Numbered from the stretch's first letter, positions 17,445 through 26,376 are shown. The stretch: DNA of 57,529 nt from Paraburkholderia ultramafica (GCF_902859915.1 NZ_CADIKK010000042.1:1-57529), one strand, 5' to 3'. Program-made: numbers and translations. Notes: generated by a model not told the origin, from the sequence alone.

Positions 17445-18992
17445 CTACCAGCCGAACTTTAGTTCGGCGCCGACGTAGTCGGCATTGCGCGCGCCCAGAT
17501 CGCGCAACGACGGTCCGACCTGGAAATGCACGGCTTCGAGCGCTGCGGCGAGATTGGCGGTGACCGCCCAATCGGCGCGCAGTTGCGTATAGAACCCGGT
17601 CCAGCGGCTGCCATGCCCCGCCGTGCCCGGCACGACGGCCGAGCCTTGCTGGTACACGGCGTCCGCAGTCGTCTCGCGCCACTGAAGCCCCACGCCCGCG
17701 AGCAGCGCCAGCTTGCTGTTCGGCTTGAGAATCAGCGACGGCTTCACGTGAATCACGTTCGCGTAGCCGGTATAGCCGGCCAGCGCAAAGTAGTAGCCGT
17801 TCGGAAAGAGCGGATTGAAGGTGCCGACCCGGCCGTCGCCCGGATGGGTGTCACCCGATGCGGCATCCACCTGGAGGCCGATGCGCGGAGTCCACGGCAC
17901 TGAGGACAGCGTATAGCCGGCCAGCGACCCCACCGCCCACGCGCCGATCGTTTTGCTGCCGACATGTCCGGACTGATACATCCCCTCGGCGTCCCAATCG
18001 ATATGGCCGACGTTGCCGGCGTAGCGCGCGTCGAACACGTCGCGGTGTTCAGCGCCGGTGGCATCGAGAAAGCGCGCGTTGCTACGGTTGTAGCGGGAGT
18101 AATACGCGGACAGGTCGCCGGGCCCGACACCTTTGCGCTCGACACGCACGCCACTGAATGTCAGATCGCGATTGGAGACGTCGTCGAAATCGGAGTTGTC
18201 GCGGTATTGAACCGGCTGCGTCGCGTACGCGATCCAGCGCCACGGGCCGGTTTCATAGTCGGCCCAGATGGCGTCGAACGCCTGGCGCACGTTCGGGCCG
18301 TCGCGCACCGAGATGAAGCGTTGCAAGTCGAATGCCATTTCCTGCCGCCCGACGCGGAACTTGAACGTACCGGGCCCCAGCGGCTCCGTGATCGCAACGA
18401 ACGCCTGGCGCAAGTCGAGCGGATTCTTGTCGACGGGCGTGACAGTGTCCTTGCCGAACGGGCGCGCGTCTTCGAACTGCGTGAAGATCTGCACATGCGG
18501 GCCGAGGCGCACGTCGGCATGCACCTCCAACCGCTGCAGCACATAAGTGTCGTCGTGGCCTGCGCCGAGACCGAAAAGCGGCGCGTCGTTGATTTCCAGC
18601 CGCTCGCGCAGCACCATGCCCAGCGAAATATAAGCATCGGGATTGCCGAACAGCGGAATGTACTTGAGCGAATCGAACGGCTTTTTCGGCACGCACGGAT
18701 TGGCCAACGCCGACCAGTTCTCCTGCCAACGGTTGAACATGATCGCGGGGCGCGCACACGACGGCGCCGTAGCAGCGCCAGCCGCAGCCGACGAGCTTGC
18801 TGTCGTGCCGGCGCCCGTCGTGGTATCGTCGGCGCCGCCTAGCGCGGTGTCCACCGCCCAGGCCGGCAGCGCCGCTGCCAGCCCGGTGCCGAGCAGCAAT
18901 GCACGAGCGGCGCGCAGCACGCCACCGCGCTGCACCTGCGTGCGTGCTTTCGGCGACGTCGCCGTCTTCGTGACGACGGCTTCACTGACCAT
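17445..18992 (-). CDS. AlgE/alginate-export-like outer-membrane beta-barrel protein
   Basis: 515 aa from the ATG at 18992, which overlaps the end of the VOC gene by 11 bp. The frame stays open to 19145, but the extra residues are non-conserved and lie inside the upstream gene. A signal peptide (~25-50, ARALLLGTGLAAALPAWA) is followed by a low-complexity T/S/A linker. The Alginate_exp-type barrel has the family motifs ISLGMVLRERLE, LQRLEVHADVRLG, TFQFEDARP-like and FKFRVGRQEMAFD, and ends in YVGAELKFGW with an aromatic C-terminus. Likely a porin in the outer membrane. The substrate is not alginate by necessity; no alginate genes are nearby. Confidence 0.87.
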   Translation of the reverse strand: MVSEAVVTKTATSPKARTQVQRGGVLRAARALLLGTGLAAALPAWAVDTALGGADDTTTGAGTTASSSAAAGAATAPSCARPAIMFNRWQENWSALANPCVPKKPFDSLKYIPLFGNPDAYISLGMVLRERLEINDAPLFGLGAGHDDTYVLQRLEVHADVRLGPHVQIFTQFEDARPFGKDTVTPVDKNPLDLRQAFVAITEPLGPGTFKFRVGRQEMAFDLQRFISVRDGPNVRQAFDAIWADYETGPWRWIAYATQPVQYRDNSDFDDVSNRDLTFSGVRVERKGVGPGDLSAYYSRYNRSNARFLDATGAEHRDVFDARYAGNVGHIDWDAEGMYQSGHVGSKTIGAWAVGSLAGYTLSSVPWTPRIGLQVDAASGDTHPGDGRVGTFNPLFPNGYYFALAGYTGYANVIHVKPSLILKPNSKLALLAGVGLQWRETTADAVYQQGSAVVPGTAGHGSRWTGFYTQLRADWAVTANLAAALEAVHFQVGPSLRDLGARNADYVGAELKFGW

Positions 18993-19929
18993 CGTGCACC
19001 TCGGCGATATACCCGCCCGGGAATTCGAGCATGGCGGTGTTGTCCGATCCACCGGTGTAGGCCGGATAGAGGACCTTCGCGCCGGCGGCCTGCGCATGCT
19101 CGATTGTTTGTGCCACATCGGCGACACGGTAGCCGGTCGTTTCACGCCCGAACGGGAACGGCAGCTTGCCGTCCGTAACGAACACGATCATGCGGCCAAA
19201 GCCTGACTGGATACGGATCTCGCGAACTGTCCCGCCCGGACGGCCAATTACACCGGCATCCGCACGCGGATTGTCGGACACCACCTTGCCATGCGAGAAG
19301 TGCAGCCAGCGGCGCACGAAGTTGTTCGCCTCGTAACGCGACACGTACACGCGGTTATCCGGCACGCTCTGCAGCGGCGCATAGTTGGGCGCTTTGGTGT
19401 GCCAGTACAACTGCATCGTCAGGCCGCCCGGCCATTGAATGATCGCGTCTTTACCGATCGGGTCGTCGAACGAATCGACCAGCACGTCCGCGCCGGCCGC
19501 ACGCGCCGCCTTCAACGCCTGGTCGATGTCGGTGACCAGATAGCCGGTTCGCTCATTACCGAACGGATACGGAACCGGTGTTTCGAAGCCGAACACCGAC
19601 AGCATGCCCACCGGCGTCTGCACGTACTGCGACGCGGTCTTGCTCGGCGTAGGTGTCACTGTGAACACGGCGCGCGGCGACGCCTTGCCGCCGAACGTGG
19701 CGATGAAGCTGTTGACGAACGCATCGAGGTCCGCCGAAGCGACATACACGTGGGTCGTGTCGTACTGTGCGCCGACCGACACGTCGGGGTGCTTCACCAG
19801 CGCGGTTTTGGCGCTCCCTGTTTCCGGCGGCCCGGCATCGGCGAAGGCAGACGAAACGGGAGTGAACCCGATCAGCAGCGCTGCGGAAAGCAGCGCAACA
19901 GGACGAACCCGATGAAGCGACCTGAACAT
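18982..19929 (-). CDS. Exported VOC (glyoxalase/bleomycin-resistance) family protein
   Basis: 315 aa with an N-terminal signal peptide (residues 1-30, LLSAALLIGFTPVSSAFADA). Two VOC-type betaalphabetabetabeta modules follow: residues ~55-170 (FVNSFIATFGG, YLVTDIDQALKAARAAGADVLV) and ~190-315 (RWLHFSHG, YRVADVAQTIEHAQAAGAKVL, EFPGGYIAEVHDG). A periplasmic glyoxalase-fold protein is uncommon; an enzymatic or ligand-binding role is possible. It is translationally coupled to the porin gene by an ATG overlapping its stop, suggesting joint work at the envelope. Confidence 0.88.
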   Translation of the reverse strand: MFRSLHRVRPVALLSAALLIGFTPVSSAFADAGPPETGSAKTALVKHPDVSVGAQYDTTHVYVASADLDAFVNSFIATFGGKASPRAVFTVTPTPSKTASQYVQTPVGMLSVFGFETPVPYPFGNERTGYLVTDIDQALKAARAAGADVLVDSFDDPIGKDAIIQWPGGLTMQLYWHTKAPNYAPLQSVPDNRVYVSRYEANNFVRRWLHFSHGKVVSDNPRADAGVIGRPGGTVREIRIQSGFGRMIVFVTDGKLPFPFGRETTGYRVADVAQTIEHAQAAGAKVLYPAYTGGSDNTAMLEFPGGYIAEVHDGQ

Positions 19930-20045
19930 TTTGATTACCCGATAGTGTTAGCAACGATTGATTGACCGGCCTTTGTTCCAGCAGGCCGTGTACGTGTTGT
20001 CAGCGGAGGGTTTGCGCCGCGACGGCTTCGCCGCAGCCTGGCCGC

Positions 20046-20720
20046 TCACGGGTTGCTCCTGCGCTTCCAGGCCAAAAACAGCAGCACGGCGACCGGCAAC
20101 GCAACGGCAATGAACGAAAGCTTGACGAACGCAAGCGCCCCGGCAATCGCGCCGGCGGCGAAACCTGACATGGCCGCCAACGTCCATTTGAGCCGTTCGC
20201 TCACCTGCTGCCCGTGGTCGCCTCGCGTCCCGCGATGGATCAGTTCGATCGCGTCCAGCACGACCTGTGTGACATTGCCGGTCATCACCGTATTCGGTAG
20301 GCCGGCCACTTGCAGCAACTTGCCGCGCGCGTTCTGCACACCCATCGCCATGGTTCCCAATACACCGCATATCAGCACCATCGCGGCGGTCGCATCCGTG
20401 ATCGGTGCCGCCAGCAACCCGGTCACCAGGAAAGACACCAGCAGCGCCGCCTGAAGCAGATACAACGCACTTGCCGCATGCGCCGCATGCCTGCGTTCGA
20501 GAAACTTGAAAATCACACTGCTCATGGCGATCCCTACGATGAACGACGGAAACGCCAGAAGCTTCAGCAGCACACCCTGGCCCACGCCCGCCACCTCCGC
20601 GCCGATCAGCACGAAGTTGCCCGTCACGTGCGCCGTGAACAATCCGAACAGCGCGATAAAGCCCACCGTGTCGACGTAGCCCGCAATCAGCGCGAGAATC
20701 GTGTCTTCGTGCCGATTCAC
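20046..20720 (-). CDS. DUF1275 (YoaK-like) membrane protein
   Basis: 224 aa with about six hydrophobic segments. It opens with the family signature LIAGYVDTVGFIALFGLFTAHVTGN and has a second conserved segment NTVMTGNVTQVVLDAIEL near the middle. Inner-membrane protein of unknown function in the DUF1275 family. It sits 40 bp after XapX and 116 bp before the VOC gene in the leftward block, next to several other membrane or envelope genes. Confidence 0.9.
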   Translation of the reverse strand: MNRHEDTILALIAGYVDTVGFIALFGLFTAHVTGNFVLIGAEVAGVGQGVLLKLLAFPSFIVGIAMSSVIFKFLERRHAAHAASALYLLQAALLVSFLVTGLLAAPITDATAAMVLICGVLGTMAMGVQNARGKLLQVAGLPNTVMTGNVTQVVLDAIELIHRGTRGDHGQQVSERLKWTLAAMSGFAAGAIAGALAFVKLSFIAVALPVAVLLFLAWKRRSNP

Positions 20721-20760
20721 AAGCCGTGCCTCGCCGTGCGAAAAACACCTGCTTGCGACA

Positions 20761-21018
20761 TCACCCGCCTTCCTTCGTCGCGCCCGGCGTCAGCGGCTTT
20801 TGTGCTACGCCGTCGTTCATCTGCTTCGCGACCTGAACTGTCTGCGCCGGCGCCTGCGCGAAGAACTGCGCTTTGACCACCGGTATCGCATGCTCGCCCA
20901 GCACCATGCCGAGCAACCCGGCCAGCGCGATCAGCGGCGGTGCGGGCGACTGAACCTTCAGTAGCCCGTAAAGCAGGCCGACGCCGAAGCCGACGCCGAG
21001 TGAAATGATGTAGCCCAT
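20761..21018 (-). CDS. XapX domain membrane protein
   Basis: 85 aa. The start at 21018 was chosen because AGGAGG lies just upstream; the open frame extends to 21111 without support. The first ~55 residues are a XapX domain (GVGFGVGLLYGLLKVQSPAPP, then ALAGLLGMVLGE), two short hydrophobic segments separated by the conserved SPAPP loop. The last ~30 residues are polar. Function unknown; XapX proteins often accompany DUF1275 or hydrolase genes in proteobacteria (from memory). It lies 26 bp after the HD-like gene, so probably co-transcribed. Confidence 0.9.
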   Translation of the reverse strand: MGYIISLGVGFGVGLLYGLLKVQSPAPPLIALAGLLGMVLGEHAIPVVKAQFFAQAPAQTVQVAKQMNDGVAQKPLTPGATKEGG

Positions 21019-21044
21019 GCTGTTCCTCCTTTCTATAACCACGG

Positions 21045-21686
21045 TCAATTTGGCCAGTCCGAACCCAATACCATTCCGCAGAAGTTCAGGCGGCGATAGT
21101 TCGGGTCCCACCGGTCCAGTACGTCGGCATTCACCGTCCCGAACGTCGTGGCAGGACGATGTTCCATGCCACGCGCGTAGGCTTCGATCAGCTTCTTCTT
21201 GAAGCCGGATTCACGGGGATAGGCCTGCACGATTTCGTCGCGCTGCTGCGCGGTGAATTCGTCGTAGCGGGCGCCCCGCGCATCCATCTGCACACCGGCG
21301 CTGATCAGCGCGACCAGGGGCGACAGGTGCTCCGGAATGCCCGGTGTCGTATGCAATGCGATGGCCATCCAGACCTCGGCGATCCCGTGCTCCGCAACCG
21401 CGTGCTGCTTCAGAAATTCGCGCGCGGCGTTCGCGCCGTCCACTTCGAAGCGGTAGGGTGAACGCTGATATCTGGCGTTCAGCCCGGCGTTGTGAAACAT
21501 CGCGCCGACATAGAGCAGTTCGGCGTCGAACCTCAGGTTCTCGCGGTATCCCGTGAGCGCACCGAACAGAAACGCTCGCTGGGCGTGATGAAACATCAGC
21601 TCGGATTCCATCCTCTGCGTCAGATCGGTTGCTGCCTGAGCCACTGCGCCGTCGGGTATATCCACGCCGGCAATGGATTTCTTCAT
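21045..21686 (-). CDS. HD-domain-like phosphohydrolase homologue with HN in place of HD
   Basis: 213 aa, soluble. The fold resembles the HD-domain group near cyanamide hydratase: MESELMFHHAQRAFLFG (first metal-type His), LLYVGAMFHNAGLN at the position of the HD motif, then IALHTTPGIPEHLSPLVALI and a C-terminal QMDARGARYDEF segment. The signature doublet is HN rather than HD, which would weaken metal binding; it may be inactive, or a branch that tolerates Asn. The ATG at 21686 has AGGAGTTGAC upstream. It is the first gene after a 214-bp gap that carries a promoter-like element shared with the upstream YcaC-like gene. Confidence 0.85.
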   Translation of the reverse strand: MKKSIAGVDIPDGAVAQAATDLTQRMESELMFHHAQRAFLFGALTGYRENLRFDAELLYVGAMFHNAGLNARYQRSPYRFEVDGANAAREFLKQHAVAEHGIAEVWMAIALHTTPGIPEHLSPLVALISAGVQMDARGARYDEFTAQQRDEIVQAYPRESGFKKKLIEAYARGMEHRPATTFGTVNADVLDRWDPNYRRLNFCGMVLGSDWPN

Positions 21687-21840
21687 GTCAACTCCTCCGT
21701 GTCAGACGTCCGCGCTTCAGCGTGCTTCTGCCCGCATGCCCGGCGGCCTCGCTGCCAGGGTAAGCGGGACGACTCGAAGTCGAGTCGAGTCGGGTCCTGT
21801 CCATTGCAGCGTAGCGAATTAAATCGATAAAGGCTTTGGC

Positions 21841-21863
21841 GAATCCTTAAAAAGACTTAATCG
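21841..21863 (-). promoter_or_regulatory. Candidate regulator site A upstream of the HD/XapX/DUF1275 genes
   Basis: On the + strand GAATCCTTAAAAAGACTTAA then TCG. It matches a site upstream of the YcaC-like gene (26339-26363: GAGTCCTT, spacer, then TCCTTAATCG). Both contain two TCCTT/ACTT half-sites about one helical turn apart and end in TTAATCG, as expected for an OmpR-type winged helix. It lies in the 214-bp gap 21687-21900, about 155 bp upstream of the HD start. Binding is inferred. Confidence 0.4.
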
Positions 21864-21900
21864 ACACGACAGTGATGTGTATTCGCTCAAAGGCATGCGC

Positions 21901-23370
21901 TCAAAGCGTCAGTTCATGGAAGCGCCGCATGCCGTCGCGAATCCAATGCAGCAGGCCACCTGGGGTATCGTCCACGTTCGGCGGAGTCGACAGCAGCATC
22001 TGCTCGCTTGCATGGTGTTCCGACAGCAGCCGGCACATTTCCTTCGCCACCTCGGGGCGCCGTTCGAGCACCGGCGTCAACGCGCTCTTGCCCAGCCGCA
22101 AGACGGTGGCGTGTGTCAACGCACGCACGACGACAGCCGTCCTGACGCCGGCGAGGATGCCCGACTGGCCGATCGAATCGCCAGGCGCGAGCCGACGCAG
22201 TTCGATCTCGCCGCCATCCTTCGGCACGATCACTTTGGCCACGCCCTGCGCGAGAATGTGAAGCTCGTGGCCGCTCTCATCCGCAGCCGTATAAATGGTC
22301 TCGTCGGCTTCGAACACGTGCGTCGTGAGCTTCGCGGCGAGTTGGGCCAACTCGTCGGCCTCGAGCGTCCGAAAGATCAGCACGTTGCGCAGCAGACGCT
22401 GCTTCTCGTCCGGGCCGCCGGGCGCCGCTTCGGGCACCGACAACGGCTGCAAAACCACACCGCGCGAGAGCAGATGGCGGTGCGCGAGATCGAACAGGTC
22501 ATTGCGCACGTCGGTCTTCCGGTCCAGTTCGGGGACGTAGCAGACGATCTCGTACTCGATGGCATCGATGGTCGCGCGGCGCACGCTCACGACCGGTTTG
22601 GGGTCGGTCAGCACGGCCCCGGAGCTCCTGGCGGCGTTCGAAAGCGCCGCCAATACGAGCGCCGGACGGATCGACGGATTGACCGGCAGCACGACGCTGA
22701 TGCCATGCGTGTGCGACGGCTGATTCGCGTTGACGATGTTGGTACGCGCCGCCACGCTGTTCGGAAGCACGACGATATTTCCCTGACCGTTAAGCAGGCT
22801 CGTTGCGCGCCAGTTGCTCTCGACCACTTTGCCTTCCACGTCGCCAATCGTCATCCAGTCGCCAATGCGAAATGGCTGCGTGGCGTTTAGCACCATGCCG
22901 GAAAACACATCGTTGAGCGTGCTCTGGATCGCCAGGCCGAGCACAACCGCGAGCGCCCCGGAGGTCGCGAGCAAGCCGCGCACCGGCAGTTGCAGAACAA
23001 ACGCAATCGCGCCGACTGCTGCCGCCAGAAACACCAGCGCGCCGAGCACGTCCTGAAACAGACGTTCCTTGTGCCACGTCTCGGGCAGCACGGCACGATC
23101 CAGCACGATCGTCGCCAGACGCGCGCCCTGCAGCCACCACACCACTTCCAGCACTTGCGCGAGAAGATGTCGCAACGGTTCGTCCGGCCACGGCGCCGCG
23201 CCCAGCGGATTCATGCCCGAACTGAACAGCACATAAGTCGACAGCGCGAACATGATCGCGCGAAAAGCGAGGCGCACCTGTTCGCTCGTTCGATCCATGA
23301 AACGCCACGCCAGAAAATCGAGCACCAGAATGCCGAGGCCAAACAACACACCGTCTGTCAGGGTCGGCAT
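21901..23370 (-). CDS. MscS-family channel with C-terminal cyclic-nucleotide-binding domain
   Basis: 489 aa. Four or so transmembrane helices cover residues ~5-165, the last being the pore helix (LLATSGALAVVLGLAIQSTL). The MscS beta domain follows (FRIGDWMTIGDVEGKVVESN, NGQGNIVVLPNS) and then the alpha/beta vestibule. Residues ~335-460 are a CAP-type cyclic-nucleotide domain (LAQGVAKVIVPKDGGEIELRR, GDSIGQSGILAGVRTAVVVRA), which keeps an Arg in the phosphate cassette. Similar fusions are described as nucleotide-modulated channels in bacteria (bCNG family). It lies between the amidohydrolase and the HD gene. The ligand, cAMP or other, cannot be read from sequence. Confidence 0.9.
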   Translation of the reverse strand: MPTLTDGVLFGLGILVLDFLAWRFMDRTSEQVRLAFRAIMFALSTYVLFSSGMNPLGAAPWPDEPLRHLLAQVLEVVWWLQGARLATIVLDRAVLPETWHKERLFQDVLGALVFLAAAVGAIAFVLQLPVRGLLATSGALAVVLGLAIQSTLNDVFSGMVLNATQPFRIGDWMTIGDVEGKVVESNWRATSLLNGQGNIVVLPNSVAARTNIVNANQPSHTHGISVVLPVNPSIRPALVLAALSNAARSSGAVLTDPKPVVSVRRATIDAIEYEIVCYVPELDRKTDVRNDLFDLAHRHLLSRGVVLQPLSVPEAAPGGPDEKQRLLRNVLIFRTLEADELAQLAAKLTTHVFEADETIYTAADESGHELHILAQGVAKVIVPKDGGEIELRRLAPGDSIGQSGILAGVRTAVVVRALTHATVLRLGKSALTPVLERRPEVAKEMCRLLSEHHASEQMLLSTPPNVDDTPGGLLHWIRDGMRRFHELTL

Positions 23371-23422
23371 AAAGGTCCTCGCTCGCCAGGTGGCACGAAC
23401 CGGTGGCCATCAGAATCGCGTA

Positions 23423-25291
23423 TCAGAACGCGAAACAGCTACATCCCAACGCGCCCCAGAAACCGTTCGAATCGCTGACCGGCACGTTCTTGCGCCACGC
23501 CCAGCCGTGCGCGTGAGCATGCACGCCACACAGATTCACACAGCCGTCTACGCACGCGACTGCGGTCGGCTTGTAACGGCTATAGCCGCCGAACTCCGCG
23601 ACCGGCGACCACGACGGGCTGACCGGCAATGCCGGCGGTGCGAGCGGCGCGAATTCGTCATCGGCGTACACGACCTTGCCGCCCACCACCGTCATCACCG
23701 ATTCGAGGAACTTGATGCGGCTCTCGTCGACGCTGAAGTAGTCCTCGCTAAGGACCGCGAAGTCCGCGAACTGGCCGGGAACGAGTGCGCCTTTGCGGTC
23801 GTCTTCATTCGAAAACCACGCGCTGCCCACCGTGTAGCGGCGCAGTGCTTCCATGCGATCCAGCCTGTTCTCGCTCGAGTACATCGAGGTGCCGCCCACC
23901 GTCTTGCCCGACACCATCCAGTACAGTGAGACGAACGGATTGAAACTCGCGACGCGCGTCGCGTCCGTGCCCGCACCGACCGGCAGGCCTGCGTCGAGCA
24001 TGTGGCGGATCGGCGGCGTGCGCTTGACCGCCTCATCACCGTATTGCTGGATGAAGTACTCGCCCTGATAAGCCATGCGATGCTGGATCGCGATGCCGCC
24101 GCCGAGCGCGTGCACGCGCTCGATATTTTTCTGCGTGATGGTCTCGCAGTGGTCGAAGAACCAGCGCAGCCCGTTGAACGGAATCTCGGCGTTCACGCGT
24201 TCGAACACATTCAGGAAGCGTTCGATCGATTCGTTGTAGGTCGCGTGAAGGCGGAACGGCCAGCGGTTCGCCACCAGCAGCTTGACGACCGCTCCGAGCT
24301 CGTCTTCGAGCGTGTCCGGCAGATCGGGGCGCGGCTCCAGAAAGTCTTCGAAGTCGGCGGCAGAGAACACCAGCATCTCGCCCGCGCCGTTCACGCGCAG
24401 GAAATCGTCGCCTTCACCGGGCTTAGTCATCTTCACCCATTTCGCGAAATCCTCGATCTCCTTTTTCGCGTTTTGCGTGAACAGGTTGTACGCAATACGC
24501 ACGGTCAGTTCGTTGCGCTTCGCGAGGTCCATGATGACCGCGTAGTCGTCCGGATAGGCCTGGTAGCCGCCACCCGCATCGATCGCGCTCGTCACGCCGA
24601 GCCGGTTCAGTTCGCGCATGAAATGGCGCGTGGAATTCCGCTGATCGTCAGGTGCGAGCTTCGGGCCTTTTGCCAGCGTGGCGTATAGCAGCCCGGCGTT
24701 CGGCCGCGCGATGAGCATGCCCGTCGGATTGCCGCGCTTGTCGCGCTGGATCTCGCCGCCGGGCGGATTCGGTGTGTCTTTGGTATAGCCGACCGCGCGC
24801 AACGCCGCTGCATTCAGCAGCGCGCTGTCGTACAGATGCAGAATGAACACCGGCGTATCCGGTGCAATCGCATTGATTTCTTCGAGCGTCGGCGCGCGCC
24901 GCTCGGCAAACTGAAATTCGTTCCAGCCGCCCACCACGCGAACCCACTGGGGCGCCGGCGTGCGGGCCACCTGCTTGCGCAGCATGTCGAGCGCGTCGGC
25001 CAGCGAAGGCACGCCATCCCAGCGCAACTCCATGTTGAAGTTCAGGCCGCCGCGAATGATGTGCAGGTGGGAGTCGTTCAGCCCCGGAATAACCGTGCGG
25101 CCGTTGAGGTCGACGTGACGCGTGTTGCCGTTCACGTGCCGCATCACTGCGTCGCGCGAACCCGCAGCGATAATGCGGCCGTCCGCGACGGCAAGTGAGT
25201 CGGCAAAAGAGCGCTTGTCGTCCTGAGTTGCGATCTTACCGTTGAAGAAGACAACTTCGGCCGGTGTCGGCGCGGAAGTATTGGAAGTCAT
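23423..25291 (-). CDS. YtcJ-like metal-dependent amidohydrolase
   Basis: 622 aa from the second ATG (25291), which has GAGGAT 7 bp upstream; the first ATG at 25303 is possible. Amidohydro_3 family: the urease-like beta-sandwich start (VFFNGKIATQDDKRSFADSL), metal site GLNDSHLHIIRGG, a middle His in FFDHCETITQ and IQHRMAYQ, and the late Asp in VGAGTDATRVASFNPF. A C-terminal ~55-residue extension is rich in Cys, Gly and aromatics (VACVDGCVNLCGVHAHAHG) and is not part of the core fold. No signal peptide. The substrate is unknown. A 256-bp gap separates it from the YcaC-like gene upstream. Confidence 0.88.
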   Translation of the reverse strand: MTSNTSAPTPAEVVFFNGKIATQDDKRSFADSLAVADGRIIAAGSRDAVMRHVNGNTRHVDLNGRTVIPGLNDSHLHIIRGGLNFNMELRWDGVPSLADALDMLRKQVARTPAPQWVRVVGGWNEFQFAERRAPTLEEINAIAPDTPVFILHLYDSALLNAAALRAVGYTKDTPNPPGGEIQRDKRGNPTGMLIARPNAGLLYATLAKGPKLAPDDQRNSTRHFMRELNRLGVTSAIDAGGGYQAYPDDYAVIMDLAKRNELTVRIAYNLFTQNAKKEIEDFAKWVKMTKPGEGDDFLRVNGAGEMLVFSAADFEDFLEPRPDLPDTLEDELGAVVKLLVANRWPFRLHATYNESIERFLNVFERVNAEIPFNGLRWFFDHCETITQKNIERVHALGGGIAIQHRMAYQGEYFIQQYGDEAVKRTPPIRHMLDAGLPVGAGTDATRVASFNPFVSLYWMVSGKTVGGTSMYSSENRLDRMEALRRYTVGSAWFSNEDDRKGALVPGQFADFAVLSEDYFSVDESRIKFLESVMTVVGGKVVYADDEFAPLAPPALPVSPSWSPVAEFGGYSRYKPTAVACVDGCVNLCGVHAHAHGWAWRKNVPVSDSNGFWGALGCSCFAF

Positions 25292-25547
25292 GGCGATCCT
25301 CATGGGGAGCGCTCCGTTTTTCAGGCACGGAGCTATTCATGGGAAGCGGTCGCGCGTCGCGATTGCCTCCATGAAGCATTCAGAAACAGGCTGCAGCCGG
25401 CATGCGGAATTCAGCACATGGATGCACCGCCCGCGAACCCCGCCGCATCCACTGGCACGTTCGTGCCGGTGGATGCTCAATAAATCCGAGGTAGACGTGC
25501 CCCGCACACTGTTCGAGCCGCCCCGCCGGGCGACGCAATGCGGCCGT

Positions 25548-26237
25548 TTACTTCCTTGCGGGCACCGGCGCCAGAACCTCATGCGACACCGCCGTGCGCT
25601 GGGGCGCCTTGTGGACCATGGTGTAGGCATAGTCCACGCCCATCCCGTACGCACCCGAATGCTCCTTGACGATCGCCATGACTGCGTCGTAAGTCTCTTT
25701 GTGCGCCCAATCGCGTTGCCATTCGAGCAGCACCTGTTGCCAGGTCACCGGAACCACACCGGCCTGAATCATGCGCTGCATCGCATAGTCATGCGCTTCT
25801 TTCGAGGTGCCGCCCGACGCGTCGGCGACCATATAGATTTCGTAGTCGCCTTCGTCCATGGCGCACAACGAAAACGTGTTGTTGCAAACTTCTGTCCACA
25901 GACCTGCCACCACGACCTTTTTCCGGCCGTTTGCAGCAAGCGCATCACGAACCTTTTGGTCATCCCACGAATTCATGGACGAGCGTTCGAGCACTTTGTG
26001 ATCAGGAAACACGTCCAACAGTTCGGGATACGTATAGCCCGAAAAACTTTCGGATTCCACGGACGTAATAGTGGTCGGAATTTTAAATACCCGCGCTGCC
26101 TTCGCGAGTCCTACTACGTTGTTCTTGAGCGCCTGACGGTCCATCGACTGGACCCCGAAAGCCATTTGCGGTTGCTGGTCGATGAAGATGATCTGCGAGT
26201 TTGCAGGTGTCAGGACTTCGAGTTTTGGATTTGCCAT
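25548..26237 (-). CDS. YcaC-like isochorismatase-family hydrolase
   Basis: 229 aa from the ATG at 26237 (MANPKLEVL); an upstream ATG at 26249 is less likely. Cysteine-hydrolase triad: Asp in IIFIDQQPQMAFG, Lys in GRKKVVVAGLW and Cys in WTEVCNNTFSL. The ESFSGYTYPELLDVFPDH and SMNSWDD segments are typical of the YcaC subgroup, whose substrate is unknown. First gene of the leftward block; its promoter region holds the site shared with the HD-like gene, and an ISL3 element is inserted about 140 bp upstream of its start. Confidence 0.9.
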   Translation of the reverse strand: MANPKLEVLTPANSQIIFIDQQPQMAFGVQSMDRQALKNNVVGLAKAARVFKIPTTITSVESESFSGYTYPELLDVFPDHKVLERSSMNSWDDQKVRDALAANGRKKVVVAGLWTEVCNNTFSLCAMDEGDYEIYMVADASGGTSKEAHDYAMQRMIQAGVVPVTWQQVLLEWQRDWAHKETYDAVMAIVKEHSGAYGMGVDYAYTMVHKAPQRTAVSHEVLAPVPARK

Positions 26238-26338
26238 GGCCGTGTACATCCTAAAGGTTCAGTTAACATGGGGAGACATGCAGCACTCGCTTGAAGTGCG
26301 AGGAAAACTGAGACCTAGTCTATCGACGGCGTTTCTCT

Positions 26339-26363
26339 GAGTCCTTGTTGAAGTCCTTAATCG
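26339..26363 (-). promoter_or_regulatory. Candidate regulator site B upstream of the YcaC-like gene
   Basis: + strand GAGTCCTTGTTGAAG followed by TCCTTAATCG: direct TCCTT repeats with an ~11-bp period. Counterpart of site A (21841-21863). It is located about 100-125 bp upstream of the first gene of the leftward block and only 13 bp from the ISL3 left end. Inferred operator for the winged-helix ATPase regulator. Confidence 0.4.
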
Positions 26364-26376
26364 TTCTTAAAAAATT

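Noticed and set aside
19948..20748. - strand frame of 266 codons over the DUF1275 gene
   Set aside because: Low-complexity Arg/Gly translation in another frame of a clear membrane-protein gene.
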